The position numbers and the translations under genes are program-made. This document shows positions 1-6,563 of a stretch of 6,580 nt of DNA, one piece after another. The DNA comes from Roseburia sp. CAG:309 (GTDB lineage Bacteria > Bacillota > Clostridia > Lachnospirales > Lachnospiraceae): positions 1 through 6,580 of the forward strand of contig FR894061.1 in NCBI GenBank assembly GCA_000434115.1. Reading direction: 5' to 3'. The notes below the pieces were generated by a model. The model saw nothing but the letters and a program-made list of their open reading frames with translations. It made no database searches and was not told where the DNA came from. Each line of letters starts with the position of its first letter. Position 1 is the stretch's first letter.

Positions 1-1951
1 CCGGGGTAAGATCCGGTGTCTCTACCGTGGTATAAGCAGAAATTTTACTCACATCCAAAATGCCGCCGGTAGCACACAGGTCTGTAAGAGATTCTACGGG
101 ACGAACACAAGTTAGCACGCGGTTTCTGCGGTTGTAAGCATCTTCCTCCGGAGCATATGCAGCGCAGAGAGCAGCTGCGCCGGTTACCATAGGAGCAGCC
201 ATCGAAGTACCGCTGAGAAGTTCATATCGTCCAAATTCAGCGGTATCCGGATCGGCAGTCGAGATACCGATATTATCTAAGAAAAGCGTTGTGGTTCCGG
301 AAGAAGAGCCGGCGGATTCAAGCCCGACGACACGAAAATATAAGTGACCGTCAGCGGATTGGTAAAAGCGGTTGTTATCCGAACCGAGATCTCCGGAAGA
401 GTGTTTTGTTATATGTTCCCACTCAATGGCACCGGTGGTACTGTCCAATGTGCCAAACATCATAGAGACATAGTAATCTTTCGAAGGATCCAGATCATAG
501 GATGTGATGTCGATATAGGCATACGCCTGTTTTCGGCGGAAAGAAGGAGTTCCCATTTGAATATCCCAGCGCAGACAGCCCCCATCGTTCTGCCCATAAT
601 AATCATGGGACGAATCCTGTGTAAAGACAGAGGATGTTGAAGTTTGATATCCTACGTCCGAATCGGTGTACAATTCACGAGAAGAGTCGGAAGAGTCAAA
701 GGGCTGGTAATAGCCGGTAAGTTTATCCCGCAGGGTTTTGTCTGATTGATAAAGTTCCGGAAAATAGGTATCTGCCATATAGGAAGACAGAATATTTTCT
801 CCGGGAGCAAACAGATCCACAGACGTTTTTCCGTAGTCGGAAAACCAGGCGATATCATCGCTGGTATTAGACGCCCCGACTGTGACGATATAATTGCGGA
901 GATCGGAATACGCGGTGGTATCGTAAAGATCATACGGGCATTCGGCTTTCGCAGTATCCTGATTTTTGCTGTCATTTCCGGCAGAAAATACAAATAGTAC
1001 ACCGGACTGTCCAAGAGAGCGGATCAGGGTTTTCATTGCCGTACTGGAACTTCCTCCGCCCCAGGAGCAGTTTACAGCGGCGACCGGAACACCGGCATCT
1101 TTTGCCTGTTTCAGATAGGTTAGTGCGTTGATAATATAGGAGTTATAGCATTCTTTGTTGTCATCAAATATTTTTAAAGTCATTAATTTGGCATCCGATA
1201 TTCCGCGGATTCCTTTCTGATTGTCCGTCGTGGCAGCAATCACACCGGCACAATGGGTCCCGTGACCGGAAGAATCGGTGCAGTCCTCGGAGTCAGAAGA
1301 AAAATCATAGCCATAGGTTCCTTTCAGGGAGTTGGTTGTATTCACCCATAAATGGTCAATGAGATCCTCGTGGGAAGGGGTGATGCCGGTGTCCATAACG
1401 GCGATCACGGGACTGTCAGAAGAGGATGGGGCAGGCTGGGAGGATAGTGAGATTCCACTGCCTGCTGATTGATAAGAACCTTCCCCGTCAAGATACCATT
1501 GTTCGGATTCATAAGGGTCATCCGAAGCCAGATATTGCTTGTAATCCGGTGAAACTTCTGCCACATACGCTTTGCTTTCTAATTTTTGGATAAGTTCTTT
1601 CGTGGAATAAGTATCCGACACGGCTTCTGTCACATAAAAGGTTTTGTCTTTTAAAAATTCGGCTTCGTCAGAATCTTGGGAAATGCCAAAGAGTTCGCCC
1701 GCATTTCCAAGGGAATCCGCCTGTTTAATGCGGATCTTTTTATCAAAGGAGACGGTACCTTCTCTGGTAAGCGAAGTCTCGGAAGGGGATACCAGTGACA
1801 GGAGGACACGTCCATCGGCATATTCACCGGTGATCGTAACCGAAGATTCCGCCGCAGTGTCCGCTGTCTGCGCGGCATAAGAAGAAGCCGGGATGGCACC
1901 GGAAAGTAGCAGACCGCATATACATAACATACAAATCAAACGTTTCCACAT
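1..1951 (-). CDS. Secreted subtilisin-like serine protease (S8 family), 3' end cut by window edge
   Basis: Endopeptidase predicted to be exported and to act outside the cell or in the wall. The frame reads without a stop from ATG at 1951 to the window edge (650 codons). GGAGG at 1959-1963 lies 7 nt upstream of the ATG. Residues 1-26 are a signal peptide (MWKR, hydrophobic core, SYA cleavage site). Residues about 28-150 look like an I9-type propeptide ending in V-S-P-D-Y, followed by DPYESEQWYLD, typical of the mature N-terminus. Catalytic residues are Asp187 (AVMDTGI), His230 (GHGTHCAG), oxyanion Asn326 (FSAGND) and Ser583 (LSGTSMAAP), so the enzyme should be active. Between APGENILSS (382-390) and the Ser motif lies an insertion of about 185 residues rich in Tyr, Asp and Ser, probably a beta-sandwich. 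The catalytic fold seems to finish near residue 640 and a Thr/Pro linker starts, so an unseen C-terminal domain is likely. The mature part has nine Cys. The substrate is unknown. Confidence 0.95.
   Translation of the reverse strand, partial: MWKRLICMLCICGLLLSGAIPASSYAAQTADTAAESSVTITGEYADGRVLLSLVSPSETSLTREGTVSFDKKIRIKQADSLGNAGELFGISQDSDEAEFLKDKTFYVTEAVSDTYSTKELIQKLESKAYVAEVSPDYKQYLASDDPYESEQWYLDGEGSYQSAGSGISLSSQPAPSSSDSPVIAVMDTGITPSHEDLIDHLWVNTTNSLKGTYGYDFSSDSEDCTDSSGHGTHCAGVIAATTDNQKGIRGISDAKLMTLKIFDDNKECYNSYIINALTYLKQAKDAGVPVAAVNCSWGGGSSSTAMKTLIRSLGQSGVLFVFSAGNDSKNQDTAKAECPYDLYDTTAYSDLRNYIVTVGASNTSDDIAWFSDYGKTSVDLFAPGENILSSYMADTYFPELYQSDKTLRDKLTGYYQPFDSSDSSRELYTDSDVGYQTSTSSVFTQDSSHDYYGQNDGGCLRWDIQMGTPSFRRKQAYAYIDITSYDLDPSKDYYVSMMFGTLDSTTGAIEWEHITKHSSGDLGSDNNRFYQSADGHLYFRVVGLESAGSSSGTTTLFLDNIGISTADPDTAEFGRYELLSGTSMAAPMVTGAAALCAAYAPEEDAYNRRNRVLTCVRPVESLTDLCATGGILDVSKISAYTTVETPDLTP
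218..775 (-). other. Inserted domain within the subtilase catalytic domain
   Basis: Residues about 393-578 of the protease. Subtilisins usually have a few dozen residues between the A-P-G-x-x-I-x-S strand and the G-T-S-M-A motif; here there are about 190. The stretch has alternating hydrophobic and polar strands (for example AYAYIDITSYDL, YYVSMMFGTLD, GHLYFRVVGLES, TTTLFLDNIGIS), with one Cys at 459. This resembles a jelly-roll or carbohydrate-binding beta-sandwich, where a final strand of the form LFLDNIGIS is common. The fold is inferred from strand pattern only. Its likely role would be substrate or surface binding placed beside the active site. Confidence 0.55.
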
Positions 1952-1996
1952 AAAAAATCCTCCATTCAAAAAAACGATAAAAAATTGAAATATTTA

Positions 1997-2025
1997 TTGT
2001 ATTCTTATTACATAACTGTTATGAT
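1997..2025 (+). promoter_or_regulatory. Predicted promoter for the HD-GYP-like gene
   Basis: TTGTAT at 1997-2002, a 17-nt spacer, then TATGAT at 2020-2025. The -35 is weak (first three bases match), but TG at 2018-2019 precedes the -10 hexamer directly rather than with the usual one-base gap when TATGAT is taken as the hexamer, so extended -10 help is uncertain. Transcription would start near 2032, giving a leader of about 50 nt before the start at 2081. Confidence 0.5.
2011..2023. repeat. Short perfect palindrome in the divergent promoter region
   Basis: CATAAC-T-GTTATG: two 6-base arms around one central base. It covers the start of the plus-strand -10 box and the expected start site of the minus-strand transcript, a position where a bound repressor could block both genes. 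No known operator consensus is recognised, and a repeat this short in AT-rich DNA can arise by chance. Confidence 0.4.
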
Positions 2026-2029
2026 TATA
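2024..2029 (-). promoter_or_regulatory. Predicted -10 box for the protease gene
   Basis: On the minus strand bases 2029-2024 read TATAAT, a perfect -10 hexamer, about 75 nt upstream of the protease ATG. No good -35 is present at 16-18 nt (the candidates are poor TTTCGA/TTTTCG matches near 2046-2052), so the promoter may need an activator. The box shares two bases with the -10 of the opposing gene. Confidence 0.4.
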
Positions 2030-2064
2030 GTAATATAGATTTGTGTCGAAAAAATGAAATCAGC

Positions 2065-2071
2065 GAGGAGG
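2065..2071 (+). promoter_or_regulatory. Ribosome binding site that fixes the start of the HD-GYP-like gene
   Basis: GAGGAGG at 2065-2071 ends 9 nt before ATG 2081. In-frame ATGs at 2054 (upstream of this site) and 2072 (abutting it) cannot use it, so 2081 is the preferred start. Confidence 0.8.
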
Positions 2072-2080
2072 ATGAAAAAT

Positions 2081-3163
2081 ATGTTATTTGTGAAAGTTGA
2101 TGATCTCAAACCGGGGATGCGTCTTGGCAAACCGATTTATAATAAAAATGGTGTGCTTCTTTATGACCGTGATACAAAACTTACGATGCAGGCAATCTAT
2201 GGAATCCGTAATTTTGGATTGATGGGATTGTATATTTTGGAGCCGGCAGAGCCGCTTCCACCGATGTCAGAAGATGATATCAATTTTGAACGGTTTCAGA
2301 CGATGGCAGTATTCAGTATCAAGGAAGACCTGCAATTGATCATTGCCGATAAAAAGGACAAAGGACTGGACTGGCTGTGCAGTCTGGTGATAAAAAATTA
2401 TGCCAATCTTCCGAAAAAGATCAATTTTATACAGAATCTGCGGAGCAATGATGATTTTACCTATAAACACAGCATCAATGTAGCGGTTCTGTGTGCCGTG
2501 ATCGCCGGAAGGATGAATATGACTCCGATGAGAATGAATGCTCTTGTTAAGGCAGCCCTGCTGCATGACTGCGGAGCGGTAGGAATGGTGCCGGCAACGG
2601 CGGCAGAAGAGGATTTACAGCTTCGCGCGGCAGCCAGAACAAGAACAATCGAAATTTTGAAAAATTACAGTGGAATGGATGAGAATGTTCTGCGTACGAT
2701 CATTCATATGCAGGAATTGTATGTGAACAACGGCGATGGCGTGTCAGAAGCCGTAAAAAGCAATGTCGAAGCGGCCATTTTGTTTGTTGCCGATGCGTAT
2801 GACCGCCGGACCGCGATGAAGTCATTTGAAGAACCGACAAGCGAGGTAAAAGCACTGCGAGAACTGTTAGACGATCCCGCACGTTTTGATCCGGTCGTTG
2901 TACAGGCGCTGATCTCCGGAATCAATGTACTGTATCCGGGTGTCTGTGTACAACTTACCGATCATGTACAGGGACTTGTACTGCATGAAAATGAAAATGA
3001 CATTTTCAAGCCATGGGTACTCAGTTTCCGGGACAATAAGATTTATGATCTGTCCAATCCACAGACGAGCGGAGATCTTGCACTGATTGATATCATGAAG
3101 ACGATGGATAACCGCATTAAACTGGATCCGGATCTGTTAAAACAGTATTTACAATCGGAATGA
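2081..3163 (+). CDS. Degenerate HD-GYP / HD domain protein, possible c-di-GMP-related signalling
   Basis: About 360 residues, predicted soluble and cytoplasmic (no signal peptide or membrane segment seen). Residues 1-55 (LFVKVDDLKPGMRLGKPIYN and following) match the small beta domain that precedes many HD-GYP phosphodiesterases. The HD region spans roughly 115-285: His130 (YKHSINVAVL), His162-Asp163 (ALLHDCGAVG), His209 (IIHMQE) and Asp238 (LFVADAYDRRTAM), followed by the usual FDP and the beta hairpin after LYPGVCVQL. Active HD-GYP enzymes have HDIGK, a His in the H-P-x-x-G segment, HHE and D-G-x-G-Y-P. Here the Lys is Ala166, the H-P-x-x-G His is replaced (RTRTIEIL), HHE is IHMQE, and G-Y-P is missing (NNGDGVSEAV). 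The family assignment is firm. Hydrolysis of c-di-GMP is doubtful, and a sensor or binding role is equally possible. The frame also has ATG at 2054, rejected on ribosome-site position. It is divergent from the protease. Confidence 0.88.
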   Translation: MLFVKVDDLKPGMRLGKPIYNKNGVLLYDRDTKLTMQAIYGIRNFGLMGLYILEPAEPLPPMSEDDINFERFQTMAVFSIKEDLQLIIADKKDKGLDWLCSLVIKNYANLPKKINFIQNLRSNDDFTYKHSINVAVLCAVIAGRMNMTPMRMNALVKAALLHDCGAVGMVPATAAEEDLQLRAAARTRTIEILKNYSGMDENVLRTIIHMQELYVNNGDGVSEAVKSNVEAAILFVADAYDRRTAMKSFEEPTSEVKALRELLDDPARFDPVVVQALISGINVLYPGVCVQLTDHVQGLVLHENENDIFKPWVLSFRDNKIYDLSNPQTSGDLALIDIMKTMDNRIKLDPDLLKQYLQSE

Positions 3164-3187
3164 TATATTCTTTTGGTTTTTTATTAC

Positions 3188-3205
3188 AATTGTCCATTGA
3201 CAATT
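3188..3205. repeat. Inverted repeat across the -35 box of the ileS promoter
   Basis: AATTGTC (3188-3194), four bases, then GACAATT (3199-3205): two perfect 7-base arms. The right arm includes most of the -35 hexamer TTGACA (3197-3202). It could be an operator. As RNA it would be a weak AT-rich hairpin without a following U-run, so it is not a good terminator for the upstream gene. Confidence 0.45.
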
Positions 3206-3225
3206 TCGGGGAAACTCTTTATTAT
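3197..3225 (+). promoter_or_regulatory. Strong sigma-A-type promoter for ileS
   Basis: TTGACA at 3197-3202 is a perfect -35. It is followed by exactly 17 nt and TATTAT at 3220-3225 (five of six bases of TATAAT). Predicted transcription start is near 3232, about 160 nt before the ileS start codon, which leaves room for a regulatory leader. Confidence 0.8.
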
Positions 3226-3231
3226 AGTTAA

Positions 3232-3392
3232 TAGAAAATCAAAGATAAGTGAGAGACGATTAGTTTTCGATAGCGATGTGATGACAGCGATACGGCTTTC
3301 GTCCTTTTTATGAGGATGGAAGCTGTTTTCTTTAAAATTTTAAGAATAAAAAGCAGCGAAACGACGATATGGTTGCAGAAAAGAGGTTATTT
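3232..3392 (+). promoter_or_regulatory. ileS 5' leader, candidate attenuator; no T-box seen
   Basis: This stretch lies between the promoter and ileS and contains a terminator-like hairpin at 3293-3333. Firmicute ileS genes are often controlled by a T-box that senses uncharged tRNA-Ile. The conserved T-box core (AGGGTGG..ACCGCG) is absent here, and the leader is short for that class. Two weak alternative pairings could compete with the hairpin: GACGA 3255-3259 with TCGTC 3299-3303, and ACAGC 3284-3288 with GCTGT 3322-3326. AGCGAT occurs twice (3272-3277 and 3286-3291). It does not match any riboswitch consensus that I recognise. It could instead be a short RNA ending at the hairpin. Confidence 0.45.
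3293..3333 (+). terminator. Terminator-like hairpin in the ileS leader
   Basis: Arms 3293-3305 and 3313-3325 pair over all 13 positions (ten Watson-Crick and three G-U pairs) around a 7-nt loop. They are followed directly by TTTTCTTT (3326-3333). This has the form of an intrinsic terminator. It lies downstream of the ileS promoter and 60 nt before the ileS start, so if the promoter call is right it must be conditional or leaky. It would also stop read-through from the HD-GYP-like gene, which has no other clear terminator. Confidence 0.65.
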
Positions 3393-6300
3393 ATGTACGA
3401 GAAAGTTTCAACAGGATTAAACTTTGTTGACCGTGAAAAAGAAGTTGAGAAATTTTGGAAAGATCATGATATTTTTCAAAAGAGTATTGAATTGCGTGAG
3501 GGATGCCCGACGTATATGTTTTATGACGGACCACCAACAGCCAATGGAAAACCACATATTGGCCACGTGCTGACCCGTGTCATCAAAGATATGATTCCAA
3601 GATACCGTACAATGAAAGGATACCGCGTTCCTAGAAAAGCCGGATGGGACACGCATGGACTTCCGGTGGAACTGGAAGTGGAAAAACTTCTCGGTCTGGA
3701 TGGAAAAGAGCAGATTGAAGAATATGGAATAGAGCCTTTTATCAAAAAATGTAAAGAATCTGTATGGAAATATAAAGGAATGTGGGAAGATTTTTCTGAT
3801 ACCGTTGGTTTCTGGGCAGATATGGAGCATCCGTATGTAACTTATGATGATGATTTTATTGAGTCCGAATGGTGGGCTTTGAAAGAGATCTGGAATAAAG
3901 ATCTGTTATATAAAGGATTTAAGATCGTTCCTTACTGTCCGCGCTGTGGTACGCCGCTTTCTGCACAGGAAGTAGCACAGGGGTATAAGACGGTGAAAGA
4001 GCGTTCCGCGATCGTGCGTTTTAAAGTGACAGGAGAGGATGCGTATTTCCTTGCGTGGACGACGACACCTTGGACACTTCCAAGTAACGTGGCACTTTGT
4101 GTAAACCCAAATGATACGTACTGCAAAGTAAAAGCAGCTGACGGTTACGTTTACTATATGGCAGAAGATCTACTGGATAGTGTACTGGGTTCCCTTGCCA
4201 AAGAAGAAGGCGAAAAAGCTTATGAAGTATTGGATTCTTTCCCGGGAACCGCACTGGAGCACAAAGAATATGAGCCATTGTTTGCCTGCGCGAAAGAATG
4301 TGCGGACAAACAGAACAAAAAGGGATTTTTTGTAACCTGTGATACCTATGTTACAATGACAGACGGTACCGGTATCGTTCATATTGCACCGGCATTTGGT
4401 GAAGACGATGCCAACGTAGGACGTAATTATGACCTGCCATTTGTACAGTTTGTAAATGAAAAAGGAGAATTAACGGAAGAAACTCCATTCGCCGGAATCT
4501 TTGTTAAAAAAGCAGATCCGGAAGTGTTAAAAGATCTGGATGCACGTGGACAGCTGTTTGCAGCGCCAAAATTTGAACATGAATACCCACACTGCTGGCG
4601 TTGTGATACACCGCTTATCTATTATGCAAGAGAGTCCTGGTATATCCGTGAGACCGCAGTAAAAGACGACTTGATTCGCAATAACAATACCGTAAACTGG
4701 ATTCCGGAATCCATCGGAAAGGGACGTTTTGGAAACTGGTTAGAGAATATTCAGGACTGGGCGATCTCCCGTAACCGTTACTGGGGAACTCCGCTCAATA
4801 TCTGGGAATGTGAAGGCTGTGGACATCAGGAATGTATCGGAAGCCGTAAAGAACTGGCAGAGCGTTCCGGAGATGCATCCGCGGAAGAACTGGAACTTCA
4901 TCGTCCGTATATTGATGGTGTGACATTTACCTGTCCGGACTGTGGCAAACAGATGAAACGTGTGCCGGAAGTCATTGACTGCTGGTTTGATTCCGGAGCA
5001 ATGCCTTTTGCACAGTATCACTATCCATTTGAAAACAAAGAATTGTTTGAATCCCAGTTCCCGGCACAGTTTATTTCTGAGGCCGTGGATCAGACCCGTG
5101 GATGGTTCCATTCTCTGATGGCAGAATCTACCCTGCTTTTCAATAAAGCACCATATGAAAATGTCATCGTACTGGGACATGTTCAGGATGAAAATGGACA
5201 GAAGATGAGTAAGAGTAAAGGAAATGCCGTAGATCCGTTTGAAGCATTGGATCAGTATGGAGCCGATGCGATCCGCTGGTATTTCTATGTAAACAGTGCA
5301 CCATGGCTGCCAAACCGTTTTCATGGAAAAGCGGTTGTCGAAGGCCAGCGTAAGTTTATGAGTACGTTGTGGAATACGTATGCTTTCTTTGTACTGTATG
5401 CGAATATCGATGAGTTTGATGCCACAAAGTATTCTCTCGAATATGATAAACTAAGTGTTATGGATAAATGGCTGCTCAGTAAGCTGAATTCGGTAGTAAA
5501 AGAAGTGGATACCAATCTTGAAAATTACCGCATTCCGGAGACAGCACGCGCACTTCAGGAATTTGTAGACGATATGAGTAACTGGTATGTACGCCGCTGC
5601 CGCGACCGTTTCTGGGCAAAAGGAATGGAACAGGATAAGATCAATGCCTATATGACATTGTATACAGCGCTGGTAACGATCAGTAAAGCAGCTGCGCCGA
5701 TGGTTCCGTTTATGACCGAGAGCATTTACCGGAATCTGGTATGCAGTCTCGATAAGTCGGCACCGGAAAGTATTCATTTGTGCGACTTCCCGGAAGTCAA
5801 AGAGGAATGGATTGACAAAGATCTGGAAGCGAAGATGGATGTGCTTCTTCAGATCGTAGTGCTTGGCCGTGCGTGCCGAAACGAAGCAAATATCAAAAAC
5901 CGTCAGCCAATCGGTACGTTGTATGTAAAAGATGAAAAGAACGAAGAATTGTCCGAGTTCTATCAGGAGATCATCGCCGATGAGTTAAATGTAAAGAAAG
6001 TCATCTTCACACAGGATGTAAGTGACTTTACCGCCTTTACGATCAAGCCACAGCTTCGTACGTTGGGACGCCGCTTTGGAAGCCGTCTGAATGCCTTGAA
6101 AGAAGTTCTTGCGAACCTTGATGGCAATGCAGTAGTGGCAGAACTTGGCGAAAAGGGAGAGACTACGGTTCAGGTAGAGGGTGTCGATGAAGTGCTTTCT
6201 TCCGAAGATTTGTTGATTGAATCTGCACAGAAGGAAGGATATGTTTCTCAGGCAGACCGCGGAATCACAGTAGTGATCGATACCAATCTTACCGCGGAAC

Positions 6301-6563
6301 TGATTGAGGAAGGATTTGTGCGTGAAATCATAAGCAAGATCCAGACAATGCGTAAAGATGCTGGATTCGAGGTTATGGATCACATAGAGGTTTATGAAGT
6401 TGGTAACGATAAGATTACTGACATCATTGCGAAGAACGCCGACCAGATCAAAGAGGAGGTTCTCGCACAGAAGATCATCATCGGTTCCATGCAGGGACAT
6501 ACTGCTGAATGGAAGATCAATGGTGAAGATGTAACACTTGGTGTTGCAAAAGTTTCTTTCTAA
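3393..6563 (+). CDS. ileS: Isoleucyl-tRNA synthetase, type 2 (IleRS2)
   Basis: Class I aminoacyl-tRNA synthetase that charges tRNA-Ile with isoleucine in the cytoplasm (EC 6.1.1.5), 1056 residues. AAGAGG at 3381-3386 lies 6 nt before ATG 3393. An in-frame ATG at 3369 lacks a good site and would add eight residues. HIGH is at 55-58 (GKPHIGHVLT) and KMSKS at 604-608. The CP1 editing domain has TTTPWTLPSN (223-232) and GTGIVHIAPAFGEDD with Asp338/Asp339, so proofreading of mischarged Val should be intact. Four CxxC pairs (182/185, 401/404, 473/476, 514/517) are placed like the two zinc sites of long IleRS enzymes. NWYVRRCRDRFW marks the anticodon-binding domain, and a long C-terminal tail of the DUF5915 kind follows. 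KAGWDTHGLPVE and FYDGPPTANGKP, plus the length, mark type 2, the eukaryote-like form often less sensitive to mupirocin. Complete, with no frame damage. Confidence 0.97.
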   Translation: MYEKVSTGLNFVDREKEVEKFWKDHDIFQKSIELREGCPTYMFYDGPPTANGKPHIGHVLTRVIKDMIPRYRTMKGYRVPRKAGWDTHGLPVELEVEKLLGLDGKEQIEEYGIEPFIKKCKESVWKYKGMWEDFSDTVGFWADMEHPYVTYDDDFIESEWWALKEIWNKDLLYKGFKIVPYCPRCGTPLSAQEVAQGYKTVKERSAIVRFKVTGEDAYFLAWTTTPWTLPSNVALCVNPNDTYCKVKAADGYVYYMAEDLLDSVLGSLAKEEGEKAYEVLDSFPGTALEHKEYEPLFACAKECADKQNKKGFFVTCDTYVTMTDGTGIVHIAPAFGEDDANVGRNYDLPFVQFVNEKGELTEETPFAGIFVKKADPEVLKDLDARGQLFAAPKFEHEYPHCWRCDTPLIYYARESWYIRETAVKDDLIRNNNTVNWIPESIGKGRFGNWLENIQDWAISRNRYWGTPLNIWECEGCGHQECIGSRKELAERSGDASAEELELHRPYIDGVTFTCPDCGKQMKRVPEVIDCWFDSGAMPFAQYHYPFENKELFESQFPAQFISEAVDQTRGWFHSLMAESTLLFNKAPYENVIVLGHVQDENGQKMSKSKGNAVDPFEALDQYGADAIRWYFYVNSAPWLPNRFHGKAVVEGQRKFMSTLWNTYAFFVLYANIDEFDATKYSLEYDKLSVMDKWLLSKLNSVVKEVDTNLENYRIPETARALQEFVDDMSNWYVRRCRDRFWAKGMEQDKINAYMTLYTALVTISKAAAPMVPFMTESIYRNLVCSLDKSAPESIHLCDFPEVKEEWIDKDLEAKMDVLLQIVVLGRACRNEANIKNRQPIGTLYVKDEKNEELSEFYQEIIADELNVKKVIFTQDVSDFTAFTIKPQLRTLGRRFGSRLNALKEVLANLDGNAVVAELGEKGETTVQVEGVDEVLSSEDLLIESAQKEGYVSQADRGITVVIDTNLTAELIEEGFVREIISKIQTMRKDAGFEVMDHIEVYEVGNDKITDIIAKNADQIKEEVLAQKIIIGSMQGHTAEWKINGEDVTLGVAKVSF

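Noticed and set aside
652..1014. Open frame of 120 codons on the minus strand inside the protease
   Set aside because: It is another frame of the same strand as the protease, whose catalytic motifs fall in the other frame. It has no domain.
3156..3180. Weak hairpin at the stop of the HD-GYP-like gene followed by a T-rich stretch, as its terminator
   Set aside because: The stem is only about 5 bp and AT-rich (GGAAT with ATTCT), overlaps the stop codon, and is too weak to call.
3164..3392. T-box, c-di-GMP riboswitch or other known riboswitch upstream of ileS
   Set aside because: I looked for the T-box core and the usual conserved cores of common riboswitches by eye and found none. A covariance-model search could still reveal a divergent one.
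4740..5324. Open frame of 194 codons on the minus strand inside ileS
   Set aside because: It is antisense to the conserved IleRS region with the zinc-type Cys pairs and KMSKS. Its translation is rich in Phe, Cys, His and Ile with no recognisable domain, as expected of a shadow frame.
5985..6500. Open frame of 171 codons on the minus strand over the 3' end of ileS
   Set aside because: It is antisense to the C-terminal tail of IleRS, has no family resemblance, and no ribosome binding site was recognised for it.
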